Shown here: positions 1 through 5,153 of the stretch, piece after piece
Layout: the number at the start of each line of letters is the position of its first letter
Numbering within the stretch: the first letter of the stretch is position 1
Source of the DNA: a virus
Strand: one strand, 5' to 3'
IMG/VR virus record: IMGVR_UViG_3300034101_002990
Location: 1-31,613 of that record
Length of the DNA: 31,613 nt
Position numbers and translations under genes: made by a program
The notes under the pieces: generated by a model
What the model was told of the DNA's origin: nothing
Seen by the model: the letters and a program-made list of their open reading frames with translations, nothing else
Database searches by the model: none

Positions 1-127
1 CAAATTGAAATTATTATTATTGACTAAAATCCTGACACTGCTTAGCGGTCTTGGCAGGGGTCCCAATACCCCTGCCATTTTTTTTTACATTGTATGAAAT
101 ATTTACACTTCATTATTTTTAAATAAA
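1..127. repeat. Terminal direct repeat, left copy (127 bp)
   Basis: Bases 1-127 are identical to 31487-31613. The repeat contains no gene but includes an AT-rich stretch and a strong terminator. An exact 127-base overlap of contig ends equals a common largest assembly k-mer, so it most likely marks a circular or circularly permuted genome closed by the assembler. A true short direct terminal repeat is the alternative. The unit length is 31,486 bp. Confidence 0.95.
53..86 (+). terminator. Rho-independent terminator
   Basis: The arms GGCAGGGGT (53-61) and ACCCCTGCC (68-76) form a perfect 9-bp GC-rich stem with loop CCCAAT, followed by A and nine T. It stops plus-strand transcription arriving from the 31-kb end of the circle and insulates the first gene unit. 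The same element is present at 31539-31572. Its loop sequence TCCCAAT recurs in the terminator at 1235-1270. Confidence 0.93.
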
Positions 128-212
128 TTAAAGACTTAAGCAAAAACACCAAAATACGTCTAAAAGTTTTACATCTTGAATGGCTTCTAATCAAACCTGG
201 TGATTTATAGCT

Positions 213-236
213 TTGCACGGACTTTGCACTGACTTA
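213..236 (+). promoter_or_regulatory. Tandem 11-bp motif, site 1
   Basis: Units GCACGGACTTT (215-225) and GCACTGACTTA (226-236) lie in direct tandem, each preceded by TT so that TTGCAC occurs twice 11 bp apart. The same motif in tandem stands just before the gene at 1296. Spacing of about one helical turn suggests two protein-binding sites on the same DNA face, or a phage-specific promoter or antitermination element. TTGCAC with TATGTT (235-240) 16 bp later resembles a weak -35/-10 pair, but its start would fall within the ribosome-binding site. The function is inferred. The rest of 87-252 is AT-rich with no supported gene. Confidence 0.5.
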
Positions 237-252
237 TGTTATCGGAGTTAAA

Positions 253-465
253 ATGAAAGTTACAAAACATAGAACAAAAAAAATAGTAGTCATTAAATGC
301 GAAAATGAATCTGAAAAAAGTGCATTATGCACATATCCAAAAAATATTGGGTTGCAAGCAACAAATGATTCATTAATTTTTTGGGCATCTTTATCACAAA
401 TCCCAGAAAGTGATTTTGAAATTATTAAAAATGAAATTTTAAGGGGTTATTATGAAAATGTTTAG
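253..465 (+). CDS. Small hypothetical protein, 70 aa
   Basis: This is the first gene of the left plus-strand unit, preceded by CGGAG (243-247) six bases before the ATG. The product is small, basic at the N terminus and has no membrane segment or motif that I recognise. A seven-codon reading frame (236-256) starting just after the tandem 11-bp motif ends across its start codon and could be a coupled leader. Its 3' end overlaps the next gene by 14 bases. The existence of the gene is well supported by context; its function is unknown. Confidence 0.7.
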   Translation: MKVTKHRTKKIVVIKCENESEKSALCTYPKNIGLQATNDSLIFWASLSQIPESDFEIIKNEILRGYYENV

Positions 466-595
466 ATGCAAATTAATTTACAAGGGCAGAGTACAAGAAT
501 CTTTTTTTCGAGAGGGCGACAGCGCAACTGAAGTACTTGCGGGTTTAAAACTTTTTCAATGGAAAAAAGGCTCGTGGGAAGTCGAGATGGTGTAA
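452..595 (+). CDS. Small hypothetical protein, 47 aa
   Basis: The gene starts ATG at 452 inside the end of the preceding gene, with AAGGGG (441-446) as ribosome-binding site. The product begins MKMFRCKLIYKGRVQ and ends QWKKGSWEVEMV. The last 35 bases of the gene (561-595) are the start of the 73-bp direct repeat, so its C-terminal tail KKGSWEVEMV is shared exactly with the zinc-ribbon protein ending at 954. I recognise it only as a small phage protein of unknown function. Confidence 0.65.
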   Translation: MKMFRCKLIYKGRVQESFFREGDSATEVLAGLKLFQWKKGSWEVEMV

Positions 596-633
596 TATGA
601 AAAAATTAGTATTAAGTATTTTGTTTTTTGCAG
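561..633. repeat. 73-bp direct repeat, copy A
   Basis: It is identical to 920-992 (offset 359 bp). It starts in the 3' end of one gene (coding KKGSWEVEMV), crosses the stop codon and runs into the first 12 codons of the next gene (coding MKKLVLSILFFA). The flanks differ on both sides. The two copies enclose 286 bp of unique sequence. Confidence 0.97.
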
Positions 634-779
634 ATGGCATTATATTTACGCATTTTCACGAGAGATCTCGATTCGCAAAAGCAGAATGGCAAGATTCAGT
701 CCGACTCTGGTACAACCGCTCATTTTCACGAAGAGAAATTTATCACAGCATTCAAATTATGTTAGATGAAAGAGTGTGA
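597..779 (+). CDS. Doubtful chimeric ORF with duplicated signal-peptide start, 60 aa
   Basis: The frame begins with the duplicated 5' end of the secreted-protein gene (12 residues, MKKLVLSILFFA) and then continues into unrelated sequence rich in Arg and aromatic residues. The Ala-X-Ala cleavage site of the intact copy is lost. It probably results from the repeat-mediated rearrangement rather than being a functional secreted protein. An alternative frame in the same interval (634-765) fits the next gene better, so at most one of the two is likely to matter. Confidence 0.3.
   Translation: MKKLVLSILFFADGIIFTHFHERSRFAKAEWQDSVRLWYNRSFSRREIYHSIQIMLDERV
634..765 (+). CDS. Possible small protein, 43 aa, in the unique segment between repeats
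   Basis: The ATG at 634 directly follows copy A of the 73-bp repeat, and the frame runs 43 codons (start MALYLRIFTRDLDS) to a TAG at 763-765. That stop abuts an in-frame ATG (766) of the following zinc-ribbon frame. The product is polar with no motif that I recognise. No Shine-Dalgarno site is visible; translation would depend on upstream reading from 597. It overlaps the chimeric frame 597-779, and the sequence alone does not decide between them. Confidence 0.35.
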   Translation: MALYLRIFTRDLDSQKQNGKIQSDSGTTAHFHEEKFITAFKLC

Positions 780-783
780 GAAT

Positions 784-954
784 ATGAATTATTACAAAAA
801 CAAATTCAGATGCATGAAGTGCCAAGTTGTTAAATCTAAATATGCTACAAGATGGCGAATTTATTTAAGAACAACAAGCGCAGTTTGTCCAACGTGTGCA
901 AAAACTTTACAGAAACCTAGGAAAAAAGGCTCGTGGGAAGTCGAGATGGTGTAA
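784..954 (+). CDS. Small zinc-ribbon-like protein, 56 aa
   Basis: The protein has two CxxC knuckles, C10-C13 (FRCMKC) and C36-C39 (VCPTC), separated by a basic segment, as expected of a small zinc ribbon that may bind nucleic acid or protein. Its last ten residues, KKGSWEVEMV, are identical to those of the gene at 452-595 because both lie in the 73-bp repeat. An in-frame ATG at 766, next to the stop of the 43-codon frame, would add six residues. I chose 784 because GTGAGAA precedes it. The biochemical role is not known. Confidence 0.6.
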   Translation: MNYYKNKFRCMKCQVVKSKYATRWRIYLRTTSAVCPTCAKTLQKPRKKGSWEVEMV

Positions 955-992
955 TATGAAAAAATTAGTATTAAGTATTTTGTTTTTTGCAG
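920..992. repeat. 73-bp direct repeat, copy B
   Basis: This is the second exact copy of 561-633. Here it joins the tail of the zinc-ribbon gene to the head of the secreted-protein gene. Collapsing the two copies would place the 47-aa gene directly before an intact secreted-protein gene. The 1-base stop-to-start gap stays the same, which suggests that the enclosed segment is the added part. Confidence 0.97.
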
Positions 993-1186
993 GTGTAGCT
1001 CAAGCAGACGTTTATGTCGATGGTTACTATAGAAGTAATGGTACTTATGTGCAGCCGCACTATCGTTCAAGCCCTAATTCAAGTGTGTATGATAACTACA
1101 GCACACAAGGAAATGTAAATCCTTACACCGGAGCTTATGGCACTAAGTCACCTAGCTATTACAACTATCACAATTATTCCAATTGA
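956..1186 (+). CDS. Small secreted Tyr/Asn/Gly-rich protein, 76 aa
   Basis: The N terminus is a Sec signal peptide: MKK, a hydrophobic core to about residue 14 and a cleavage site AQA before D18. The mature part of about 59 residues is rich in Tyr, Asn, Ser and Gly (VDGYYRSNGTYVQPHYRS). It matches a short exported protein type that I recall from many proteobacteria and some of their phages; its function there is unknown. I start at 956, not at the longer frame at 896, because the signal peptide begins here. The first 37 bases lie in copy B of the repeat. A strong terminator follows. Confidence 0.8.
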   Translation: MKKLVLSILFFAGVAQADVYVDGYYRSNGTYVQPHYRSSPNSSVYDNYSTQGNVNPYTGAYGTKSPSYYNYHNYSN

Positions 1187-1234
1187 TTATTTAGTAAAAT
1201 TTTCTTAATCTGGCTTTGCTGGATTCTCATATTA

Positions 1235-1270
1235 GGGGCATGCATCCCAATTGCATGCTCCTTTTTTTTT
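1235..1270 (+). terminator. Rho-independent terminator
   Basis: Arms GGGGCATGCA (1235-1244) and TGCATGCTCC (1252-1261) form a 10-bp stem with one G-T wobble. The loop is TCCCAAT and nine T follow (1262-1270). It closes the first plus-strand unit. The next gene begins only 26 bases later, so that gene needs either a promoter within 1271-1295 or readthrough. Confidence 0.93.
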
Positions 1271-1292
1271 GCACGGACTTTGCACGGACTTT
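1269..1292 (+). promoter_or_regulatory. Tandem 11-bp motif, site 2
   Basis: Two perfect copies of GCACGGACTTT (1271-1281 and 1282-1292) are wedged between the T-run of a terminator and the start codon at 1296. The same tandem stands upstream of the gene at 253. Being the only sequence between terminator and gene makes a regulatory role likely: operator, phage-specific promoter or antitermination site. No good sigma70 -10 box is present. Confidence 0.55.
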
Positions 1293-1295
1293 GAT

Positions 1296-1820
1296 ATGCA
1301 AGAAAAAGAAATCATAGAAATAGATCAAAAAGAAATCGAAGAAATAAACGACGAAACAACTTGGGAACGCAGGAAGTTCAATGAACTTTTGAATGATCCG
1401 AGTGAACAAAAAGAACCGCTTTCCCCAATAGAAAAGATCAATAAACGACATCGAGAATTAGAATTCGAAAAGAAGAAAAAAGAGCGCGATTTAGACATGC
1501 AATGGGTACGGTTGCAACTCTATCACTCGCAAGATATTCAGCGCGATGACCTTTCAGGTCATCGGATAAGTATTACAAAAACACCTGAATATTTTTCAAC
1601 AAACATTCACGAATTAAAAAAACAACTTCGTTACGTGACTGTGTGGCATAATTATCGAGTGCATATTTTTAAAGATGAAATCATGATTCGACTTGGCTCA
1701 ACTGTGCGCGGATATGAACATAATTATATTGACTACTTTGTTCTAATTAATAAAAATCCTGGCAAAACACCGAACAACTTACTTTTCAAAGCCGATTGGG
1801 GGCAATGGAATGAAATCTGA
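1296..1820 (+). CDS. Hypothetical early protein, 174 aa
   Basis: I start at ATG 1296 (MQEKEIIEIDQKEIEEIND); the longer frame from 1251 would read through the terminator. The first 75 residues are very rich in Glu, Lys and Asp and probably form a charged helix or coiled coil. The C-terminal 100 residues look globular, with many Tyr, His and Ile. It overlaps the start of the ERF recombinase gene by 11 bases, which suggests a partner role in recombination or replication, but no family is recognised. A 9-bp perfect hairpin lies inside it at 1544-1564. Confidence 0.75.
   Translation: MQEKEIIEIDQKEIEEINDETTWERRKFNELLNDPSEQKEPLSPIEKINKRHRELEFEKKKKERDLDMQWVRLQLYHSQDIQRDDLSGHRISITKTPEYFSTNIHELKKQLRYVTVWHNYRVHIFKDEIMIRLGSTVRGYEHNYIDYFVLINKNPGKTPNNLLFKADWGQWNEI
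1544..1564 (+). other. Intragenic perfect hairpin
   Basis: CGATGACCT (1544-1552) and AGGTCATCG (1556-1564) form a perfect 9-bp inverted repeat with a 3-base loop, inside the coding sequence at residues DDLSGHR. No T-run follows. It may be a protein-binding site or RNA element, or chance. Confidence 0.4.
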
Positions 1821-2448
1821 ATCAATTGGAAAACTCGCGCTTGCATTAAGTAAAGCACAAGCAAAAATTACCGGCGCATTAATGGATTCGTCTAATCCGT
1901 TTTTTAAATCAAAATATGCCGATCTAGCTAGCGTTATGGATGCCATAAGAATTCCATTCGCTGAAAATGAATTGGCAGTAACACAATTGATTGAAGAAAA
2001 AGAAGGTAAGCATTATTTAATCACTATGCTGATGCATTCAAGTGGTGAATATGTCACGTCAACTTATCCTCTAATAATTAAAGACCTAAACAACCCTCAG
2101 TCTATAGGCAGTGTTGTGACCTATGCGCGCAGATACAACTTAGCGGCGGTCTCTGGCGTTGCGCAAGTCGATGATGACGGTGAAGCAGCTAACAATCGCA
2201 TTCATGAACAAAAACAAATTAATAAGCCAGTAGAAAAAAAACCTTTACCAAATTATGCACCAACAAATCCTAATGTAATATCAATCGAAAAATTAAAAAC
2301 GTTAGGTGCTCTCATTGCAAAATCAAAACTAAGCAATGAAGAAGTGGCAAACATGATTAAACTTAGATTTAATAAAACCTCAAAAGACCTTTTACCTTCA
2401 GAATACGAAGAGGTATTGGCAACCGTTGAGGCTAGCATCGAAATTTAA
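1810..2448 (+). CDS. erf: ERF-family single-strand annealing recombinase, 212 aa
   Basis: This is a RecT/Redbeta-like annealing protein of the ERF superfamily (P22 Erf type), which anneals complementary single strands during phage recombination and genome circularisation. The N-terminal 130 residues carry the family pattern: NPFFKSKYADLASVMDAI at about 29-46 and SIGSVVTYARRYNLAAVSG at about 98-116, followed by an acidic DDDGE. The C-terminal 80 residues are a variable tail that may contact partner proteins. The length is typical. The VRR-NUC nuclease at 3500 is a plausible partner. A terminator follows at 2486. Confidence 0.92.
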   Translation: MKSESIGKLALALSKAQAKITGALMDSSNPFFKSKYADLASVMDAIRIPFAENELAVTQLIEEKEGKHYLITMLMHSSGEYVTSTYPLIIKDLNNPQSIGSVVTYARRYNLAAVSGVAQVDDDGEAANNRIHEQKQINKPVEKKPLPNYAPTNPNVISIEKLKTLGALIAKSKLSNEEVANMIKLRFNKTSKDLLPSEYEEVLATVEASIEI

Positions 2449-2485
2449 AAAAAGATAATGTAGTAGAAACCATTATCTAATTTGG

Positions 2486-2526
2486 CCCCTCTGGTTAGCT
2501 TCACTTTTCAGAGGGGTTTTTTATTA
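2486..2526 (+). terminator. Rho-independent terminator
   Basis: CCCCTCTG (2486-2493) and CAGAGGGG (2509-2516) form a perfect 8-bp stem with a 15-base loop, followed by TTTTTTATTATT. It sits between the recombinase gene and the next small-gene unit, and probably reduces rather than abolishes transcription of the downstream genes. Confidence 0.9.
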
Positions 2527-2541
2527 TTCCGGGGGGAAGTA

Positions 2542-2730
2542 ATGAAAGATCAAATCGAAAAAATTCAAAGAGACGTCCATTGCTTGAGTGCAGAACTAAC
2601 ATCACTAAATATCAAAAAAGAAACTAGACCCGACGCAATTCTAGAAACAAATATCCAAAAATTGAAAAATTTAATTAAAGCCAAAGAAAATTTAATTAAT
2701 ACTTTAATAATAGAATTTTCGGGGGATTGA
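2542..2730 (+). CDS. Small coiled-coil protein, 62 aa
   Basis: ATG 2542 is preceded by GGGGGGAAGTA, a strong ribosome-binding site just after the terminator; the longer frame from 2482 would run through the terminator stem. The product is helical and charged with heptad-like Leu/Ile spacing (start MKDQIEKIQRDVHCLSAEL), probably one coiled coil. Its TGA overlaps the next ATG (TGATG at 2728-2732), so the two are translationally coupled. The function is unknown. Confidence 0.75.
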   Translation: MKDQIEKIQRDVHCLSAELTSLNIKKETRPDAILETNIQKLKNLIKAKENLINTLIIEFSGD

Positions 2731-2918
2731 TGGACGATCAATATTTAAAAGAAATGTACAAGCTAAGGGACCAAATCTTTGAACTTTGGTTCGGTGAGGT
2801 AGACGATCAAAAACCTATGTTTGACGCTGGATTTGATGCAATGCTTGAGATTATCGAGCTTGAAATCGCTGAAGAGGAGCGCGCAGATATGAAAAAAGAA
2901 AAAGAGGAGCTTTTTTAG
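2730..2918 (+). CDS. Small acidic hypothetical protein, 62 aa
   Basis: It starts at ATG 2730 within TGATG, behind GGGGGA (2721-2726). The product is strongly acidic, with a Glu-rich C terminus (AEEERADMKKEKEELF) predicted helical. No motif is recognised. It is followed at once by the first of two helix-turn-helix genes and is probably co-transcribed with them. Confidence 0.7.
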   Translation: MDDQYLKEMYKLRDQIFELWFGEVDDQKPMFDAGFDAMLEIIELEIAEEERADMKKEKEELF

Positions 2919-2919
2919 T

Positions 2920-3168
2920 TTGATTTCTTCTTTTAATAATCCAGACTTAAGTCTCATGTATAAGTATCATTATATAAATGAAATCATAAAATACATGAAT
3001 AAGACCGGCGTAAATTACGCCGAGCTTGGGCGTAAGACTGGCCTAACTCGGTTCGCAATCTATAACATTGTGAGAAGAAAAAGCAAAAACCCCGGGAAAA
3101 ACATAACCGACAAGCTGGACAAGTTTTTTGATGAACTATATTCTACAGATCAAAATTTATATCAATAA
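2920..3168 (+). CDS. Helix-turn-helix (Cro/XRE-like) regulator, 82 aa
   Basis: Residues about 33-62 form a helix-turn-helix: NYAELGRKTGLTRFAIYNIV with the usual small residue and recognition helix, followed by a basic stretch (RRKSKNPGKN). The first ATG is at 2956 without a ribosome-binding site. TTG 2920 lies 10 bases after GAGGAG and is taken here, though the true start is uncertain. It probably controls early or late transcription. A second small HTH gene overlaps its 3' end, making a tandem pair. Confidence 0.7.
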   Translation: MISSFNNPDLSLMYKYHYINEIIKYMNKTGVNYAELGRKTGLTRFAIYNIVRRKSKNPGKNITDKLDKFFDELYSTDQNLYQ

Positions 3169-3301
3169 GAACGGCATTTCGCAGAGAGAGTTTGCACAAA
3201 GAGTCGGGCTTAACAAGCGTCGTGTTTGTGACTGGTTATTATTACGGAAAAAACCAAACGAGCAAGATCTTGAAAAACTAAGGATATTTTTTGAACCCTA
3301 A
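3131..3301 (+). CDS. Second small helix-turn-helix protein, 56 aa
   Basis: The frame starts at ATG 3131 and overlaps the previous HTH gene by 38 bases in another frame. The translation contains ISQREFAQRVGLNKRRVCDW, a clear helix-turn-helix (about residues 16-35), and ends with EQDLEKLRIFFEP. This resembles the end of the neighbour (KLDKFFDEL), so the two may be diverged paralogs. At 56 residues it is below common gene-calling cut-offs. No ribosome-binding site is visible, so translation is probably coupled to the upstream gene. Confidence 0.65.
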   Translation: MNYILQIKIYINKNGISQREFAQRVGLNKRRVCDWLLLRKKPNEQDLEKLRIFFEP

Positions 3302-3346
3302 GAAAATATAACCGAAGCTTTTATGCAGATATCCTGGGATTAAAAC

Positions 3347-3366
3347 AGGGACCCGTAAAGGTCCCT
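3347..3366 (+). other. Hairpin in leader of the small-peptide/nuclease genes
   Basis: AGGGACC (347-353 of this kilobase) and GGTCCCT form a perfect 7-bp stem with loop CGTAAA between the HTH gene and the 27-residue peptide gene. No T-run follows, so it is not a simple terminator; it could be a transcript-stabilising or regulatory hairpin. Confidence 0.5.
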
Positions 3367-3391
3367 TACATGAATGAGAAAAAGGAATAAC

Positions 3392-3475
3392 ATGGCTTCA
3401 AAGAGATTAGAAGATTGTGCAGTCTTAATTTCAATCATTATTGTGATTTACTTCATTCACCGCGTGACTATATAG
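3392..3475 (+). CDS. Small single-pass membrane peptide, 27 aa
   Basis: ATG 3392 follows AAAAAGGAATAAC, a good ribosome-binding site at ideal distance. The product is MASKRLEDC followed by an almost uninterrupted hydrophobic stretch (AVLISIIIVIYFI) and a short basic end HRVTI, so it is probably a one-helix inner-membrane peptide. It is too short for usual gene callers. Its stop codon is the first three bases of a perfect 14-bp palindrome. The role is unknown; a signalling, exclusion or lysis-accessory peptide is possible. Confidence 0.55.
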   Translation: MASKRLEDCAVLISIIIVIYFIHRVTI

Positions 3476-3486
3476 ACCTAGGTCTA
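3473..3486. promoter_or_regulatory. Perfect 14-bp palindrome, operator candidate
   Basis: TAGACCTAGGTCTA is a perfect palindrome without spacer, located 14 bases before the nuclease start codon. Such uninterrupted palindromes are typical of dimeric regulator sites. The HTH proteins encoded just upstream are natural candidates, but no link can be shown from sequence. Confidence 0.45.
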
Positions 3487-3499
3487 GCAATATCTAAAC

Positions 3500-3904
3500 A
3501 TGGCAACTTTAGAAAAAAACATAGAAAACAGCATTTTGAGATTTTTGAAACTGATTGGTGTCTATTGTTGGAAAAACCAGAGCACCGGGGTCTGGGATGC
3601 TAAAAAGCAAATCTTTAGAAAACCAAAAAACCCTCATCACATAAACGGCGTTTCTGACATTCTAGGCGTCATTAACGGACGCTTTATTGCGATTGAGGTT
3701 AAGTCCGAAAAGGGCACAATCTCACCTGAGCAGCGCGTTTTTATCACAAGAATAAACAATGAGGGCGGTGTCGCCTTTGTCGCTCGAAGCGTGGACCAAG
3801 TAGCGCGAGAACTTTACAAACATTTTCCAGAGCACACAATATTAAAAGAAATGATAAAACACGAATGGGGTAAACCCTCAGATATTGACAAATCTAAACA
3901 TTGA
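3500..3904 (+). CDS. VRR-NUC domain nuclease, 134 aa
   Basis: This is a PD-(D/E)XK nuclease of the VRR-NUC type, usually a stand-alone phage nuclease linked to branched-DNA or recombination intermediates. The signature is visible: GVSDILGV (D53), then FIAIEVKSEKG with E66 and K68, and the following SPEQRVFITRI with Q78. The length is typical of the single-domain form. Together with the ERF protein it would form a minimal recombination set. The start has no obvious ribosome-binding site, so translation may depend on the palindrome region or leader. Confidence 0.88.
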   Translation: MATLEKNIENSILRFLKLIGVYCWKNQSTGVWDAKKQIFRKPKNPHHINGVSDILGVINGRFIAIEVKSEKGTISPEQRVFITRINNEGGVAFVARSVDQVARELYKHFPEHTILKEMIKHEWGKPSDIDKSKH

Positions 3905-3931
3905 AAATATTACATACTAAAGGGGTATTTA

Positions 3932-4168
3932 ATGGAAACTCAAGTCACTGAAGTTACAAAGCTTAAAATCGCTCACGACCATTGCGTGGTTGCTCATCAA
4001 ATCATCACAACTCGCACTCAATTTTACACTGAAGAGTTTGAAGCTGTAAAAGGTTGCGCAGACTTTTTGCGTGAAATGGCAATGAAACTTAAAGGTCAAA
4101 TTGAAACTCTAGAACCAAAGGAAACAAATGAGCAAACTAAAGCTGGAGAGCAAACAGTCGTTAGCTAG
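3932..4168 (+). CDS. Small hypothetical protein, 78 aa
   Basis: ATG 3932 follows AAAGGGGTATTTA. The product is mostly helical by composition (ETQVTEVTKLKIAHDHCVV), with a Lys/Glu/Thr-rich C terminus. No domain is recognised. The next gene starts 41 bases before its end in another frame, an unusually long overlap for this genome. Confidence 0.7.
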   Translation: METQVTEVTKLKIAHDHCVVAHQIITTRTQFYTEEFEAVKGCADFLREMAMKLKGQIETLEPKETNEQTKAGEQTVVS

Positions 4169-4346
4169 TCCTGTTAAAGTCATGACTTTCTCTCGTGAAG
4201 AGGGATATTTTGTTTTTACTGAAATTGAAATAGACTCCGAAGTATTAGCAAAAAACGGCAAAGTCATTCACAAGTCTTTGCCTGATATTTTCGCAATATT
4301 TTCAGGTCAGGTGACAGCAAAAATCATGGACATATTCGGACTATGA
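4128..4346 (+). CDS. Small hypothetical protein, 72 aa
   Basis: ATG 4128 is preceded by AAAGGAAACA inside the previous gene. The product has alternating hydrophobic residues (VKVMTFSREEGYFVFTEIEI) suggesting a small beta-rich fold. It has no recognised family. Its stop overlaps the next start by four bases (ATGA), consistent with one operon leading to the terminase genes. Confidence 0.7.
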   Translation: MSKLKLESKQSLASPVKVMTFSREEGYFVFTEIEIDSEVLAKNGKVIHKSLPDIFAIFSGQVTAKIMDIFGL

Positions 4347-4603
4347 AAAAACTGATGTTAGATGCAGGCATGTATATTACTAGCCTGCATGTCCTTTTTT
4401 ATTATTGTCTAGTCGCCGGTTTTATCACAATGGACCCGTTTATTATTCTTATTGGATTTTTTACGGCATGTCTGATGGTTTACCGCGATGATATTTTAAA
4501 AGCTAAGAGTCAGCCAATTGATGAGTTGAAAGCTCAACTTGATGACTTACAAAGTGAAGTCAGCTCTTTGAAACTTCATGAAGGTATTAAGACACTCAAA
4601 TGA
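4343..4603 (+). CDS. Two-helix membrane protein with coiled-coil tail, 86 aa
   Basis: There are two hydrophobic segments, about residues 12-29 and 33-47, followed by a charged helical tail with heptad-like pattern (PIDELKAQLDDLQSEVSSL). This is a small inner-membrane protein with a cytoplasmic or periplasmic coiled coil. Its position before the terminase genes, away from the lysis cluster, argues against a classical holin but does not exclude it. A terminator-like hairpin is embedded in the first 18 codons (4362-4400). It overlaps the next gene by four bases. Confidence 0.72.
   Translation: MKKLMLDAGMYITSLHVLFYYCLVAGFITMDPFIILIGFFTACLMVYRDDILKAKSQPIDELKAQLDDLQSEVSSLKLHEGIKTLK
4362..4400 (+). 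terminator. Terminator-like hairpin inside a coding start
   Basis: ATGCAGGC (4362-4369) and GCCTGCAT (4383-4390) form a perfect 8-bp stem with a 13-base loop, followed after GTCC by six T. The structure lies within codons 7-19 of the membrane-protein gene. If active it would act as an attenuator that translating ribosomes can prevent from forming, linking translation to passage into the late genes. The 4-base gap before the T-run weakens it. Confidence 0.4.
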
Positions 4604-4866
4604 TTTTTTCAGTAAAGAAATTAAAAGATGACCTAGAATATTGGATTTTTATTGGCATTGGTAATGACCTTATTGAGTTGCGAGACCAAAGGCTAGAATA
4701 TGCCCCTTTGATTGACAAATGGGGTGAGCCTAAGAGTGTCCTAGTTGCGCTTAACCAAGAGTTGAAACTACCATGGTACAAGAGACCTACGTTCTGGCAT
4801 CTTATACGGTTAAACATAAAAAGAACTATAAACAAAGCTACATCATTTTTTGATTGGAAAAGATAA
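4600..4866 (+). CDS. Hypothetical protein, 88 aa
   Basis: The start overlaps the previous stop (ATGA). The product is basic and rich in Trp, Leu and Ile (LPWYKRPTFWHLIRLNIKRT) and may associate with membrane or nucleic acid, but no domain is recognised. It immediately precedes the small terminase candidate. Confidence 0.7.
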   Translation: MIFSVKKLKDDLEYWIFIGIGNDLIELRDQRLEYAPLIDKWGEPKSVLVALNQELKLPWYKRPTFWHLIRLNIKRTINKATSFFDWKR

Positions 4867-4871
4867 CACAC

Positions 4872-5153
4872 ATGGCTAAAGGAAAGAAAACGGGCGGCAT
4901 CCAAAAGGGCGGCTTTCACAAGAAAACCAAAGAGGCGCAAGCAATGCTTAGAGCAGAGTTTGACTCTCAAGATTTTCATGTACCCTTTGAGATTGTTCAA
5001 GCTTTTCGAGTCAATGACCTAGAGCGCGTGGACCGTTTGATGCGTTTACTAGAATATTTATTCCCAAAAATTCACGCTAAAATGACTATTGAGGGCGAGA
5101 CTGTATCAGAAGACTTAGGTTTAACCGTTAACTTGTCGCAAATTATTAAATAA
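4872..5153 (+). CDS. terS: Probable terminase small subunit, 93 aa
   Basis: The product begins MAKGKKTGGIQKGGFHKKTK, the Gly/Lys-rich opening common in small phage proteins encoded just before the large terminase. The rest is helical and ends in a short beta-like stretch. Its stop overlaps the large terminase start (TAATG at 5151-5155), so the two are coupled. I use ATG 4872; the longer frame begins with TTG inside the preceding gene. No clear helix-turn-helix can be pointed out, so the assignment rests on position and the N-terminal pattern. Confidence 0.65.
   Translation: MAKGKKTGGIQKGGFHKKTKEAQAMLRAEFDSQDFHVPFEIVQAFRVNDLERVDRLMRLLEYLFPKIHAKMTIEGETVSEDLGLTVNLSQIIK

Noticed and set aside
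3415-3603. 62-residue plus-strand frame
   Set aside because: It lies out of frame across the small membrane peptide and the VRR-NUC gene and has no start signal.
4596-5000. 134-residue minus-strand frame
   Set aside because: It is antisense to the coupled genes at 4600 and 4872, which have proper overlaps and context.
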